Part shown: positions 35,011 to 46,462 of the stretch, in pieces
How positions within the stretch are numbered: the first letter of the stretch is position 1
Layout of the letters: every line of letters starts with the position of its first letter
Origin: Hyaloperonospora brassicae
Taxonomy: Eukaryota; Oomycota; Peronosporomycetes; Peronosporales; Peronosporaceae
DNA length: 64,000 bases
Reading direction: 5' to 3'
Assembly: GCA_947650285.1 (NCBI GenBank)
Contig: CANTFL010001464.1
Coordinates: forward strand, 86,415-150,414
Made by a program: the position numbers and the translations under genes
Notes under the pieces: model-generated
What the model was told of the DNA's origin: nothing
What the model saw: only the letters and a program-made list of their open reading frames with translations
The model's database searches: none

Positions 35011-37018
35011 TTGTGGTGAAATTTGTAGATCAGTTGGGGTTCCAAAATTGTGTTATCCACAAATCGGCTGGCTAAGAAATTTCGAGATGGCGATGAGAAA
35101 TCGATATACGACAGATGGTGACCGTTTCGCGCGGATTGTAATAAAACTTGACCTTAGGGAACATTATGGAACGTAATCTGGGTCATAAAAGGAAAAAAGG
35201 TGTTTGACACAGACTTAGTCATTAATTTTTTATATAATGATCTGAAATGCGACAAGAATGTTGACGTCACGATCTTATAAAGTCTAATGGCGGTCATGAC
35301 TTTATGACGAATACAGTTATACGTCACCTACAAAGATATTATAAAGACAAAAGGGATGTAAAATTTCTTACACGATTCGTAAAACATTTTTCCGTAAAAA
35401 TAGTGCACTGAAATACCCTGCATCACGATCTACTGCACTACGATTTATAGTGTGTGGACGAGTCTATTGCTATAGCGAGGAAGATACCCTATAAAGGACG
35501 CCTAGATCCAGCATTTCTCGAATAAATCTAAATACATGGGGTGACACAGCACCTACATCATAAGACTGATAAACAGAGTGGGTTTCAAACGACAATGTAT
35601 AGGCTAATATCAGAGGAAGTAGTGCTTGTAATTTCTCTTGACGTCGTGTGTCCAACTTACTTACATAAAAGAGAAATAGACAGGTGTTTTATATAACATC
35701 TCTGCACAAAAATTTAAAAACCAATGATACAAAATCTCTTTCCCGTGGATATGATTAAACATAATCAGTAATATAAATGACTAGGCGCATTACTACATTT
35801 TTAGAAACAATTTTGCGATTGGACACAAAGATCCTCTATGAGGTCAAGATACAAGATTATGAGGCGAACAAATTGGACTTCAAAGAATATATAAAATCTG
35901 TCAAATCTTTTAATACGGCTATCTGGGTACATAGATTCGTCTGCTGTCAAAAACACCTGGACTTTTAAATGTGTATGTATCTGTACAATAGGCACTCTTT
36001 ATTATTTTTTTTAGTACAGTCTAAATTAGCATAAACTTACCTAGAAGGGTGCAACTAGCCCAGACACTACATTTAAAAATTAAAGTAAATGTAAATACAG
36101 AAACGTAGACCCTATGACATAATTGAGTCTAAACTTTAGATAAAATAAAATCACTATTGAAGTACTAAATTTTCTAGAACCATAAAAAGAGATATTGCAA
36201 TGGTAATGGCTGCTCCAGTATCGCGGTATTTGATCATTTTATATAGTTCTCGCAACGTGGCGCGTAAGAAAAGTTTTATTGATTGGCTGTGAAGCTCAGT
36301 TTGCTGATCCACCTACACAATGTGCTAAGTATAATTGAGGAACCGATGAAAATAATTAGCATTCTTTTAGAAATTAAAAAATTATTGCTTAGTCCCACTC
36401 TTTAAAAAATTAGGCAATATATAACTATTTTAATAATTGAAAGGGAAATGGGGAACCAATATCAGCCAAAAGAAAGCGATTACTTTCTTTATTACATCAC
36501 GAGGCCTATAAAGTTTCAGCCAAAAAACTAAAAACAATAAGTAAATTGATTTTAATTCTTTATTACAATACCCTATAAAAATCTTGATTTTGTGCATATA
36601 TCTAATTCGTAGAAATATCGAATTGTATAACAACATTAACCCTGAAAAAGATAAAAATCGGACTTAAGTCATGCTTTTGGTTCAATGCCTGAATAAAGAC
36701 TTTCGTAATAACATATTGGTTATATTTATTTTTGATAAAAAGTGATAAAATAAAAAAAATGTATAACTTAACAAAAGGGACAGTTCTAAATAAATGAATG
36801 ATATATGTTTTAGAGTTACGGTTATTAACAGCCTTGGTTGACATTATGAAAATTAAAATTAGATCCAAATCCATACGTTATACTTTATGCCGTAAAGAAT
36901 TAAAATTATCACCGTTCTTCTACACCCACAGAAACACTTGCTTTTACTAAATTTCCTTATCTGGTGTATCGAAAAACCTGCAATGATTAAAAGGAATGGT
37001 GCTGACTGTGTCATGTTA
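35011..37018. other. AT-rich stretch without recognisable genes
   Basis: Two kilobases of AT-rich DNA. Short open frames (35777-35968 on +, 36602-36874 on -) have AT-driven composition, no recognisable domain and no supporting context. I see nothing further in it. Confidence 0.5.
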
Positions 37019-38327
37019 GGCGAATATCGCCTGGTTCACATATCAATGCAAAAGTAGCAGTGCAAGAGCTCAGGTCGTGTGGAACGCTTTCTATGGATAC
37101 CGGCGTCGACGAAAACGCTTGGTCTATTTGTGCACACTGACCGAACCATTTCAAAGTGATCGCGCTGACTTGTTTTGACCCGCAACGGGTATGTATATAT
37201 GCTTGATCAAGTCCGACAACGACTGAAATATCCTAGATCCATGGGTCGCAAGTCGGTCGCGTGCATTTCGTGTCGTATCATACTCGATCAATTGCGTCAA
37301 CATCATCGCATCTATCGCCCCGTCTTGTATCATCTATGCACAACGTCGAGCAAATGCAAGTGTTTCATGCGTGATCAATCATAACAAAGCGTACGACGCT
37401 ATAATATCAGTGCCGATTGTCTCACACTAATCAGTGCATTGTGCTTTGAACGCTGACAGTCACAATCGATCAAAGTATGCTCGATTTGCTTCACCTTAAT
37501 CTTCCCACCACGCTGACATACGGCGCTACCATCCGAAGATAGCGACACGTGTATCTGGGACGTTAGTCGCAGTATGGGGACGCTACCGTCTATTTTTGGG
37601 ATGTTTGTTCGGTGCGCACACGATTGTGGATCGCTGGCTCGGCTACATCACTAGTCCATTCCAAACGCTCACAGGCACTGCTACAATCTCGAATTTTTCC
37701 TCCATGCAATATACAGCTGGTACTCGCGTCATGTACCATACAGCTACCACTTGCGAGCTCGATGTCGCAGCTCGTTAAGCTCAAGGTTCTACGTCGCAGA
37801 AGATTGTGCGCAAGGCACTACACAATTGTATATGTGCAGAAGTCCGAAGGAAAGATCAAGATGTGGGTGAAAGGAAAACTGCGCCATCGGGAATCATTCC
37901 CCGATCGTACCTTTAGAAGCGATGAACACTATCCATTATACCCACGGTGCTGCACACGGCATTGATAGACACCGCATACACAACAAACACGGTACAAGGC
38001 CAAACAGCGCCAAACAAGACGCACGTCCAAGTCTTTGTAGTCGACGCTATTGCAACCTACCGAGACGAAACACCTGACATCAGTGGTGGCATCTTCGGTC
38101 TCGCGGCCGTTCTATCGCACACCGCTACGTCTTCTTATTCAGACGATCGCTTCACCTTTCTTCCGACTACTGAACGGTATTGATACAAATAGCTGAACTA
38201 GCAGACTACCACTTGCACGTAAATGACACCGCGACCATTTTGTGAAAAAGAATTGATTGCCCGACACAGCAGCAGGTCATAGCAACAGGCGGATAAGACA
38301 TACATACATGCGTGCATGCATGCATGC
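37019..38327 (+). repeat. Segmental duplication, copy 1
   Basis: Near-identical to 39028-40336 at a constant offset of 2,009 bp. The few differences I saw include GGC versus GAA near 37674/39683 and one base near 38312. The unit contains several short open frames in both directions (for example 37596-37778 and 37947-38183 on +) that look like remnants of one coding region in changing frames, but I recognise no family. It ends in a short TACA/TGCA stretch that in copy 2 has expanded. Confidence 0.95.
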
Positions 38328-39027
38328 AACACATACACACATAAAATGATGCTAACTGGTCACCCGTCATCAAGGGGTAGCACATGCGTCTATCGATAGG
38401 CAAGTATAATCGCGCGTCTTTTTATAACCGCTGATTGATTGATCCATCCTTCTGCCACATGTAGCGTCACTGATATCCACTACGCGAAAGTGTCACCCAC
38501 AGATGCGGACGGTGGCCTCGTATGCTTCAGCGTCGAGTCGTGGAGCCGTCGTGGTTATTCATGCACTAAAGCTTTCCGATCCGATGGAAGTTCCTCGTCC
38601 CGCCATGGATCCTCGGATGAGTGGCTTGCGTATATCAACATCGTGGCACCGTCATCATACGAGAAGTCGATGCGCCTCGTGCTCGATTCTACCGCTCTAT
38701 TCTGACTACATACCACGGCAACGTGAACGAGCTCGATTGTGACGGTCTGGTCAGTGTCGACGCGGAAATGCTTACCAGTGTCGATTGCATCCATATGCAC
38801 TATCATCGCTTTGATACGGCGACCTACTTAATCAATTCACGTTGCACTTAGCCAAGAGCACACTCGGAAATGTTGTGATGATCGGATTTCTGCGAGCAAC
38901 TATTATTCGTCCGAGTGAGAACCATATATGCCTTGAATCATGAGACAGTCATCCGTTGATGCTTGCCAGTACCGACATACGTACTTTCACAACGTGGAAG
39001 CATATGTGTGCAAACAGTATCATAGCG
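38328..39027 (+). other. Rest of the 2-kb tandem unit, unrecognised
   Basis: Sequence between the two copies. It should be the remainder of the repeat unit, with its counterpart in copy 2 cut off by the LINE insertion. Open pieces 38439-38705 and 38621-38851 (+) have balanced amino-acid composition, as from an old gene, but carry frameshifts and stops and match nothing I know. Confidence 0.4.
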
Positions 39028-40336
39028 GGCGAATATCGCCTGGTTCACATATCAATGCAAAAGTAGCAGTGCAAGAGCTCAGGTCGTGTGGAACGCTTTC
39101 TATGGATACCGGCGTCGACGAAAACGCTTGGTCTATTTGTGCACACTGACCGAACCATTTCAAAGTGATCGCGCTGACTTGTTTTGACCCGCAACGGGTA
39201 TGTATATATGCTTGATCAAGTCCGACAACGACTGAAATATCCTAGATCCATGGGTCGCAAGTCGGTCGCGTGCATTTCGTGTCGTATCATACTCGATCAA
39301 TTGCGTCAACATCATCGCATCTATCGCCCCGTCTTGTATCATCTATGCACAACGTCGAGCAAATGCAAGTGTTTCATGCGTGATCAATCATAACAAAGCG
39401 TACGACGCTATAATATCAGTGCCGATTGTCTCACACTAATCAGTGCATTGTGCTTTGAACGCTGACAGTCACAATCGATCAAAGTATGCTCGATTTGCTT
39501 CACCTTAATCTTCCCACCACGCTGACATACGGCGCTACCATCCGAAGATAGCGACACGTGTATCTGGGACGTTAGTCGCAGTATGGGGACGCTACCGTCT
39601 ATTTTTGGGATGTTTGTTCGGTGCGCACACGATTGTGGATCGCTGGCTCGGCTACATCACTAGTCCATTCCAAACGCTCACAGAAACTGCTACAATCTCG
39701 AATTTTTCCTCCATGCAATATACAGCTGGTACTCGCGTCATGTACCATACAGCTACCACTTGCGAGCTCGATGTCGCAGCTCGTTAAGCTCAAGGTTCTA
39801 CGTCGCAGAAGATTGTGCGCAAGGCACTACACAATTGTATATGTGCAGAAGTCCGAAGGAAAGATCAAGATGTGGGTGAAAGGAAAACTGCGCCATCGGG
39901 AATCATTCCCCGATCGTACCTTTAGAAGCGATGAACACTATCCATTATACCCACGGTGCTGCACACGGCATTGATAGACACCGCATACACAACAAACACG
40001 GTACAAGGCCAAACAGCGCCAAACAAGACGCACGTCCAAGTCTTTGTAGTCGACGCTATTGCAACCTACCGAGACGAAACACCTGACATCAGTGGTGGCA
40101 TCTTCGGTCTCGCGGCCGTTCTATCGCACACCGCTACGTCTTCTTATTCAGACGATCGCTTCACCTTTCTTCCGACTACTGAACGGTATTGATACAAATA
40201 GCTGAACTAGCAGACTACCACTTGCACGTAAATGACACCGCGACCATTTTGTGAAAAAGAATTGATTGCCCGACACAGCAGCAGGTCATAGCAACAGGCG
40301 GATAAGACATACATACATGCATGCATGCATGCATAC
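39028..40336 (+). repeat. Segmental duplication, copy 2
   Basis: Second copy of 37019-38327, so recent that almost no differences have built up. The copies are direct, not inverted. They are not an LTR pair because the ends lack TG/CA and the interval shows no element features. Confidence 0.95.
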
Positions 40337-40464
40337 ATACATACATACATACATACATACATACATACATACATACATACATACATACATACATACATAC
40401 ATACATACATACATACATACATACACATACATACATACATACATACATACATACATACATACAT
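40307..40464 (+). repeat. (TACA)n microsatellite
   Basis: Starts as CATACATACATGCATGCATG and continues as about 35 TACA units with one CACA interruption near 40423. The long Tyr/Val/Cys/Met and His/Thr/Tyr/Ile frames across it are translations of the repeat. It forms the left border of the LINE. Confidence 0.95.
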
Positions 40465-40559
40465 TTTTATCTTTATTATTGATTCGTCCCCGCAAGGCTC
40501 TAGTAGCCACGTGTCAGCTGATAGGTTAGACAGTACACGAGTACACGACCTAGTTACCT

Positions 40560-41110
40560 GCTCTAGCGCTTGAGCGTGGATCTCCTTCATCCGACACGCA
40601 CCACGCGTGGAGCGGCGAATCCCGACATGTGTAATCTCCTCACACAGGAAGGCGCTGCCTGACGCGACAGTCTTGGAGCAGCATACGCATCCTTGCAATA
40701 CGCGGCCTTCTACTACTGGAGGCCCGAGTAGTATCGACGGATCGAGTGATCTCCCAATGCCCCGTTTAGCGGGGGCAGAAGATAAGCAGCAGCCCCCTCT
40801 ATCGCTCTCTCATTCGCTTCAAGATAGCAGCACGGACTGTACTGGAAAGCATACCTCGATAAGAAGCTCCAGCCAGCGTCAGCCACAGGTACGCCCTGAG
40901 GCGAAAGAGGCGACGCCGATTCAGCCAATGAGCGTGGTGCAGTTACAGGAAATGTATGCGGGTGTGGTGGATGCACGAAAAGCGGCTCCTCACGAAACTT
41001 CGCGCGACGCATGGATGACGACGGTTGCGGAATTGTTCACGATAGTCCACGATACTGTCGAGGTGGACGCGGAGCTAGTTCCGCCTGGCAAGAAGCGATT
41101 ACCTAAATAA
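40560..41110 (+). pseudogene. LINE ORF1, N-terminal part
   Basis: Open frame (GTG at 40607 is the first possible start within it; no ATG there) ending at a TAA at 41108. The first 100 residues are Ser/Pro/Gln-rich and low in complexity. Then comes a compact acidic helix-like stretch: MSVVQLQEMYAGVVDARKAA, DAWMTTVAELFTIVHD, DAELVPPGKKRLPK. After the TAA it runs 12 bases to the copia LTR. If the inversion is undone, the next sequence is the - strand from 51410, where an open frame continues (HLFEEAYVACDTSYEAW), offset by one base. I take it as the N-part of ORF1, a nucleic-acid-binding protein in such LINEs. No known domain is visible in this part. Confidence 0.5.
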
Positions 41111-41117
41111 CACGACG

Positions 41118-41122
41118 ACGAG
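41118..41122 (+). other. Target site duplication, insertion Y (copy at left block)
   Basis: ACGAG next to the 3' LTR end of the left block; in element orientation CTCGT. It matches CTCGT at 51406-51410, which precedes the 5' LTR of the right block, and not the flank at the other end of its own block. Confidence 0.8.
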
Positions 41123-41603
41123 TGTTCAAAGGCAGCGGAGCGTCGAAGTGAAGAACGCTTGTTGATCGAAGCAGCAAAACCAAAAGGGCATTATCCTATG
41201 AGTGTAACTCGTTTCTACCGTTGCTACTCATCTTTCTGAATCACTTCTTCATTCCAACTGCCTCATCAATCCTGGCGCTCTTTTCTCATGTTCCTTTCCC
41301 CTATAAAGGTTTCTCCGATGTGGACATCTTTTCCACTGAGCACAAAAATGGGGGACGTCACTGTCTGGCAGGACAGTGCTGGTGAAACTTAAACACCAGG
41401 TCCCTAAGGTTTAACTTTCACTGCCGGGTATCGAACCAGTGACCTCTGGGATATGGCTGCCACACATTTCCACTCGAGCTACAGCATGCTTACGAAATGA
41501 ACGTACTGGTATCCCATCTTACCGTACTACTCGGAGCATATTGTAGACACGCTTCTTTCTATGCATATCCATAACATACCCTTCGTATCACCTAATCTCA
41601 ACA
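41123..41603 (-). repeat. Copia LTR (3' LTR of left block)
   Basis: 481 bp, TGTTGAGATTAGG to GCCTTTGAACA in element orientation, with TG/CA ends and a short TGTT/AACA inverted repeat. Same length as 45977-46457, 51411-51891 and 60069-60549 and mostly identical to them. It contains the tRNA-like A box (41470-41481) and B box (41427-41437) on the - strand. Confidence 0.95.
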
Positions 41604-41613
41604 CTCTCCCTTG
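41604..41613 (-). other. Polypurine tract
   Basis: On the - strand AAGGGAGAG stands directly before the 3' LTR. It should prime plus-strand DNA synthesis. The same tract precedes TGTTGAG at 55894 and 60069. Confidence 0.75.
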
Positions 41614-41638
41614 ATGCGCATGTACATGCTTTGTATGT

Positions 41639-44600
41639 CTACCTTGCCAAATTTAAACTTCGCAGAAACATGTCATTCTTAGTCCGACCAAGAGCCTTCT
41701 TCAGTCCGTCCGCAATCATCTCGTCGGTTGACTTGTACTCAACCTTAATGACGCCTTCCTCGACCTTTTCGCGAAGGAAGTGAAAGTTGATGTCAATGTG
41801 ATTTGTTCTTGCATGAGAGACCGGATTCTTTGCCAGTGCAATGCACCCTTGATTGTCTTCTTAAATAGTCGTCGCCGCTCCAAGTCCGAAGCCAATGTTG
41901 AATAGTAATAGACGCAGCCACACCTCCTCTTGTACCGCAGCGTACAATGCCATGTACTCAGCCTCGGTGCTAGAAGCTGCCACTGTCGGTTGCCTCTTCG
42001 ACTTCCACGACACCACGTTGCCATGCAAAAAGAACACGTAACCTGTCGTCGAGCGGCGAGAATCCAAGTCGCTTGCCCATGACGCGTCCGCAAATCCTAA
42101 TAGCTCTCCCTTGTTCTTGCCGTGAAATACGATGCTATAATCAGCAGTCGTCTTGAGGTATTTGAGCACGCGCTTGGCTGCGATTTAGTGGCTTTTCTCA
42201 TACCTTTCGCAGTATTAAGCCACTTCTCCTATCGCGTGCATGATGTCCGGTCTAGCGAACGTTGCGACGTACATAAGTGCACCAACGAGCTTGCGGTATG
42301 GCCACTTGGTCACAAAGTCGTCATCCATCCCGAGCTTGGTCAACTTTGCACTTTCTTTTGACGGTGTGTGAATGTCCTTGCATTGGTCGACGCCAAATTT
42401 TCTGTCAAGCGTTTAATGTAAGCGCGCTAATTCATGCTGATTGATTTTATCTGTCGATCACGTGATAACTCGATGCCGAGACAGTATTTCAGCTCGCCGA
42501 GCTCCTTGATACTGAACTCGGTCTTGAGTGCACGTTTGATGTCATCAATGTGCTCTTGTGTCTGCGCGAAGAGCATCAAGTCGTCCACGTGAATGAGCAC
42601 GAGACTAAATTGACCATGCGACCGTCGCACATAGACACAAAGATCGGCAGACGTGCGCTTGACCCATTGACCTTCAAGGTGCGCGTTCAGACGATAATTC
42701 CATTCTCTTGCCGCTTGCTTTGTACCGTACAACGCTTTGTTCAGCAGACACTTCTTGTACCGATGTTGCTGGTCACCAAATCCATCCGGCTGGTCCATGT
42801 AAATCACTTCCTTGACTTCGCCGTATAGAAATGCCGTGTCGACATCAACGCTCTCCATTATTAAATCTTGCTCCGCCGCAAGTGCGAGAGCAACGTTGAT
42901 CGACTCTTTCCGCGCCACCGGAGCATATGTCCCAAAATAGTCCACGCCAGGACGCTGCGTGAAACCTTTAGCCACAAGACGTGCCTTAAACTTCACGATT
43001 TCTCCATTTGGTTTGCGCTTTATGCGAAATACCCACTTGCACCCGATTGCTCTCTTGTCCGAGGGCAAATCTTGAAGCGTCCATGTGTCGTGTTGTGTCA
43101 GCGATTGAATCTCACTTTCCATCACACGCATCCATTCGTCCTTGTACTTGCTTCGCAGCACTTGATCGTATGTCGATGCGCTTTCACCAAACTCTTCAGC
43201 GCTGAAACAGTATTGTGCCTCGCAGCTAGCGTCATCGTCGTCGAGGTTGAAATTTCCTCGCCCTAGATTGGTAAACTCTTGCTCGTAGCGCTTGATCGCT
43301 TGCTTCTTGCATACTGGTCTCACATTAGACTCTTGCTCGCCGTCCCTTCCTGGTGTGCTCGATTGCCTCGTCGGGATGGCACCGGTTGGCCGATCCAATG
43401 GTCCTGTGTTGTCAGGTGTCATTATCGGACTTCCTGGTGTCGGCGTCCTGGATCCCTCATCGCTTGTTGCGTGGTCAGTTGGATCCAGATTATCCTCACC
43501 GTCGTCCACAACGTCGATAATGCCAGGCGTATCTTCGTTGCGTGTCTGATCGACCGCAGTTTCCGCAAAGGTGACACTCCGAGAAATTAAGACTTTTCCA
43601 GTGGTCGTATCAAGAAGTCGATGAGCTTTGTGTTGCTTGGCATATCCGAGCAGCATGCACCGCACACCAGATGGGTCCAGCTTGTTTCTCTTCGCTTTAG
43701 GTATATGCGAGTAGCAAAGACTTCCAAACACCCGCAATTTCTTGATACGAGGTTTTCGCTTGAATACCATCTCGAATGGGCTTGAGTCCGGACTTGAAGC
43801 GCTCTGAAGAACGTTACGAATATCCACAGCGGTCAGCATCGCCTCACACCAGTAAATCTTGTCCAGCTTAGCCTTGCTCAGCATACAACGCGTCATCTCT
43901 ACCAAAGTGCGATTCAGCCGTTCTGCCATGCCATTCTGCGCCGGATTATATGGAACCGTAAACTCCTGCTTGATCATCTTTTGCCGACAAAATCGAGTCA
44001 TCTCGTTATTTTGGTACTCACCGCCATTATCACTTCGTAGTACCGTCACGTCCATATTGCATTCGATCTTGATATCGTGAAATTACTGTTTAAATGCTTT
44101 GGTGACATCACTCTTCTTGCGTAGCGGGTAGACCATTGCATAGCGGCTTTTTATCATCATGAACGTCGCGACGTAGCGATAGTCCGATCTTGATGCTGGT
44201 GTGATTGGTCCTAGAACATCCGAGCATACGATTGAGTCTATACCGTGACTCTCCCTCGATTCTGTGTCAGCGTCAGTGCTGTTAAAAGTCTTCCGGACTT
44301 GCTTGGCTGTCGCGCAAATATCACAGACGACTTTTGGGTCCATGCATTTTCCTTGTGTGCAGCCGTCTTTAATCAGCTTGTTCACGGTCGATTATGATAC
44401 GTGTCCGAGTCAGCGATGCCACAATTCAGCTTCATGCTCTACCACATGGCATTGTGGGGCCTCTTCAACATTAAGTTTCACCAGCATTCCACATCTCAGA
44501 CCTGTCGCGACGACTCGCCTGCTTTTTGATACAATACACCCGTCACTGTTCATTTCGACCGTCATCCCGCGCGCAGTAGCTGCTGTCAGCGAGAAAAGGT

Positions 44601-45602
44601 TCTTGCTGAGGTCGTGCACGTGGAGTGTATTCTCCAGACGCGCATTGACCCACAATGTGCCGTTCCAAACACGCAAGACCACTGTGCCCTGTCCGAACAC
44701 CTGTAAGCTCGCAATTTTTTCGCGCTATGCACGATGCGAGCTGGTGGTGATTCGATGTATTTGATGAACGCGCCTTTGTCCTTGCACATATGCGCCGTTG
44801 CGCCGCTGTCCATGATCCAGCAGTCGCTCGTACTTCCTTGAATGGCGATAAACGCCACATTCGAGTGATCTTCTTGTCTCTCGCCACGATTCTCCTTTCT
44901 TGTTCCGACAGTCGCGCGCGTAGTGTCCGCGCTTACCACAATTAAAGCACTGAACACTTGACCCTGTATTTTGCTGACCGCCGCTCCTTTTGCTGAACTT
45001 TTTCGTCTCCGGTCGTTTTACGACATGAAGCGCTGTCTCGTCTTCAATGTGCAACGAATCCTTCTTGCGAACTTCCTCGGCATTCAGCTTGCTCACCAGA
45101 TCCTTGAAGCTGAATTGTGTGACGCTCATGCGAAAAGCCTGCACAAGACTCTCGTATTGTGCCGGAAGACTCCGTAGCAATGTTGCACACGTATCTTCTT
45201 CGCTCGGTCCACACAAAGCTCCATTTATGTCTAGCACGAGCCTCTCCAACTCCAGTACGTGAGCGCTCATGTCCGTTGCCGTATACTTAAAGGCTGCGAA
45301 CTTCTCCTTTAGCCACAGCCGACTTGCCATGTCTTGATTCCGATGAACTTGCGCGAGGGCTCCCCATGCTTCGCGTGCACACTTCCCGTTGCAATCACAT
45401 GCATGAGCTGAGTTTCGCTCAAATTGAGCACGATCTCCGCGTGCGCTTGCTGCTCCTTCGCCTCGGAGACGCCGGATGTGGCGTCTACCGCTTCCCATAA
45501 TCTCTTGGACACGAGGTGCATCTTCATCTTGAACTCCCATCCCGGATAGTTGGTACCGTCAAACTGTGCCACTTTGGGCGCGGAGTCGTTACTTGGACTC
45601 AT
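41639..45602 (-). pseudogene. gag-pol: Ty1/copia gag-pol, left block unit (A)
   Basis: Copia polyprotein in broken frames. Gag starts at the ATG 45602 (VAQFDGTNYPGWEFKMKMHL), shifts frame near 45380, and has the zinc knuckle CFNCGKRGHYARDC near 44940. It then shifts back to protease (WIMDSGATAHM near 44810). Integrase follows with LWHR.LGHVS, CDIC, three in-frame stops, then VLRSDNGGEYQN and NGMAERLNRT. Frame 44055-42427 (542 codons) joins the end of integrase to RT without the 2-bp deletion seen in the other two units: GCKWVFRIKRKPNGEI, FKARLVAKGFTQRPGVDYFG, DTAFLYGE and LVLIHVDDLMLF, with HVDD in place of the usual YVDD. RNase H (TEAEYMALYAA) is at 42169-41861, with two stops before it, and pol ends at 41639. 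The stop at 42427 (CAG to TAG) is private to this copy. Confidence 0.9.
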
Positions 45603-45780
45603 AACCTAGCCTGTTAGCTGTGGCTAAAGAGAAGAATTTCGCAATCTTTAAGTATACCGGACCGTACATGAGCGCTCACGTACTTATATCCCATCTTACC
45701 CTGCTACTCGGAGCATATTTTAGACACGCTTCTTTCTATGCATGTCCATAACATACCCTTCGCATCACCTAATCTCAACA
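45603..45780 (-). repeat. 178-bp aberrant LTR/inverted-gag junction
   Basis: The first 110 bp equal the start of the 481-bp LTR. From about 45670 the sequence becomes the reverse complement of gag (the segment matching 52183-52245, from GTACGTGAGCGCTCATGT to TTTAGCCACAGC), then AACAGGCTAGGTT leads into the gag ATG. The same 178 bp occurs at 55894-56071 with one difference noticed. It lacks the tRNA-like boxes and the rest of the LTR. Confidence 0.9.
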
Positions 45781-45976
45781 CTCTCCCTTGATGCGCATGT
45801 ACATGCTTTGTATGCCTACCTTGCCAAATTTAAACCTCGCAGAAACATGCCATGCTTAGTCCGACCAAGAGCCTTCGTCAGTCCGTCCTCAATCATCTCG
45901 TCGGTTGGCTTGTACTCAACCTTAATGACGCCTTCCTCGACCTTTTCGCGAAGGAAGTGAAAGTTGGTGTCAATCT
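45781..45976 (-). pseudogene. Copia pol remnant (last 196 bp), unit D
   Basis: Only the C-terminal tail of the polyprotein is left: TNFHFLREKVEEGVIKVEYK, PTDEMIEDGLTKALG, then the stop, 3' leader and polypurine tract, directly after an LTR end. Relative to the other units, about 3.8 kb is deleted. Unlike the other copies it reads GLTKALGRTKHGM, the form expected in working copia elements, so this tail diverged separately. Confidence 0.8.
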
Positions 45977-46457
45977 TGTTAAATGGCAGCGGAGCGTCAA
46001 AGTGAAGAATACTTGTTGGTCGAAGCAGCAAAACAAAAAGTGCATTATCCTATGAGTGTAACTCGTTCCTACCGGTGCTACCCATCTTTCTGAATCACTT
46101 TTTCATTCCAACTGCCCCATCAATCCTGGCGTTCCTTTCTCATGTTCCTTTCCCATATAGCGGTTTCTCTGGTGTGGACATTGTTTCCACTGAGCACAAA
46201 AATGGGGGACGTCACTGTCTGGAAGGACAGTGCTGGTGAAACTTAAACACCAGGTCCCTAAGGTTTAACTTTCACTGCCGGGTATCGAACCAGTGACCTC
46301 TGGGATATGGCTGCCACACATTTCCACTCGAGCTACAGCATGCTTACGAAATGAACGTACTGGTATCCCATCTAACCGTACTACTCGGAGGATATTGTAG
46401 ACACGCTCCTCTCTATGCATGTCCATAACATACCCTTCGCATCACCTTATCTTAACA
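45977..46457 (-). repeat. Copia LTR (5' LTR of left block)
   Basis: 481 bp, TGTTAAGATAAGG to GCCATTTAACA in element orientation. tRNA-like boxes at 46324-46335 (A) and 46281-46291 (B). Its outer flank CGACG matches the flank of the LTR at 60549, not that at 41123. Confidence 0.95.
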
Positions 46458-46462
46458 CGTCG
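46458..46462 (-). other. Target site duplication, insertion X (copy at left block)
   Basis: CGTCG on +, CGACG in element orientation, before the 5' LTR. It matches CGACG at 60550-60554 after the 3' LTR of the right block. Confidence 0.8.

Larger units (their letters stand above)
40465..41122 (+). mobile_element. LINE, 5' piece
   Basis: First of three pieces of one L1-like LINE, starting at the end of the TACA tract and cut at 41122 by the copia LTR. In the reconstructed order it is followed by the - strand of 46458-51410 and then by 60550 onward. The 5' edge is set by the microsatellite and is an estimate. Confidence 0.6.
41123..46457 (-). mobile_element. Left copia block: LTR, deleted unit, 178-bp junction, full unit, LTR
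   Basis: Ty1/copia sequences on the - strand. Reading from 46457 down: LTR (481 bp), a remnant with only the last 196 bp of pol (45976-45781), a 178-bp LTR/inverted-gag junction (45780-45603), a full-length gag-pol (45602-41639), polypurine tract, LTR (481 bp). Same arrangement as the right block except that the first unit is internally deleted. Confidence 0.85.

Noticed and set aside
36602..36874. 90-codon frame on - in AT-rich DNA, membrane-like
   Set aside because: Hydrophobic composition follows from AT-rich codons; no conserved motif, no context.
37019..40336. The two near-identical 1.3-kb repeats as an LTR pair
   Set aside because: Ends lack TG/CA, no primer site or polypurine tract, and the 700-bp interval has no element features; a tandem segmental duplication explains the fixed 2,009-bp offset.
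40215..40529. Long frames of repeated Met-Tyr-Val-Cys and His-Thr-Tyr-Ile
   Set aside because: Pure translation of the TACA microsatellite on both strands; same for 63752-63995.
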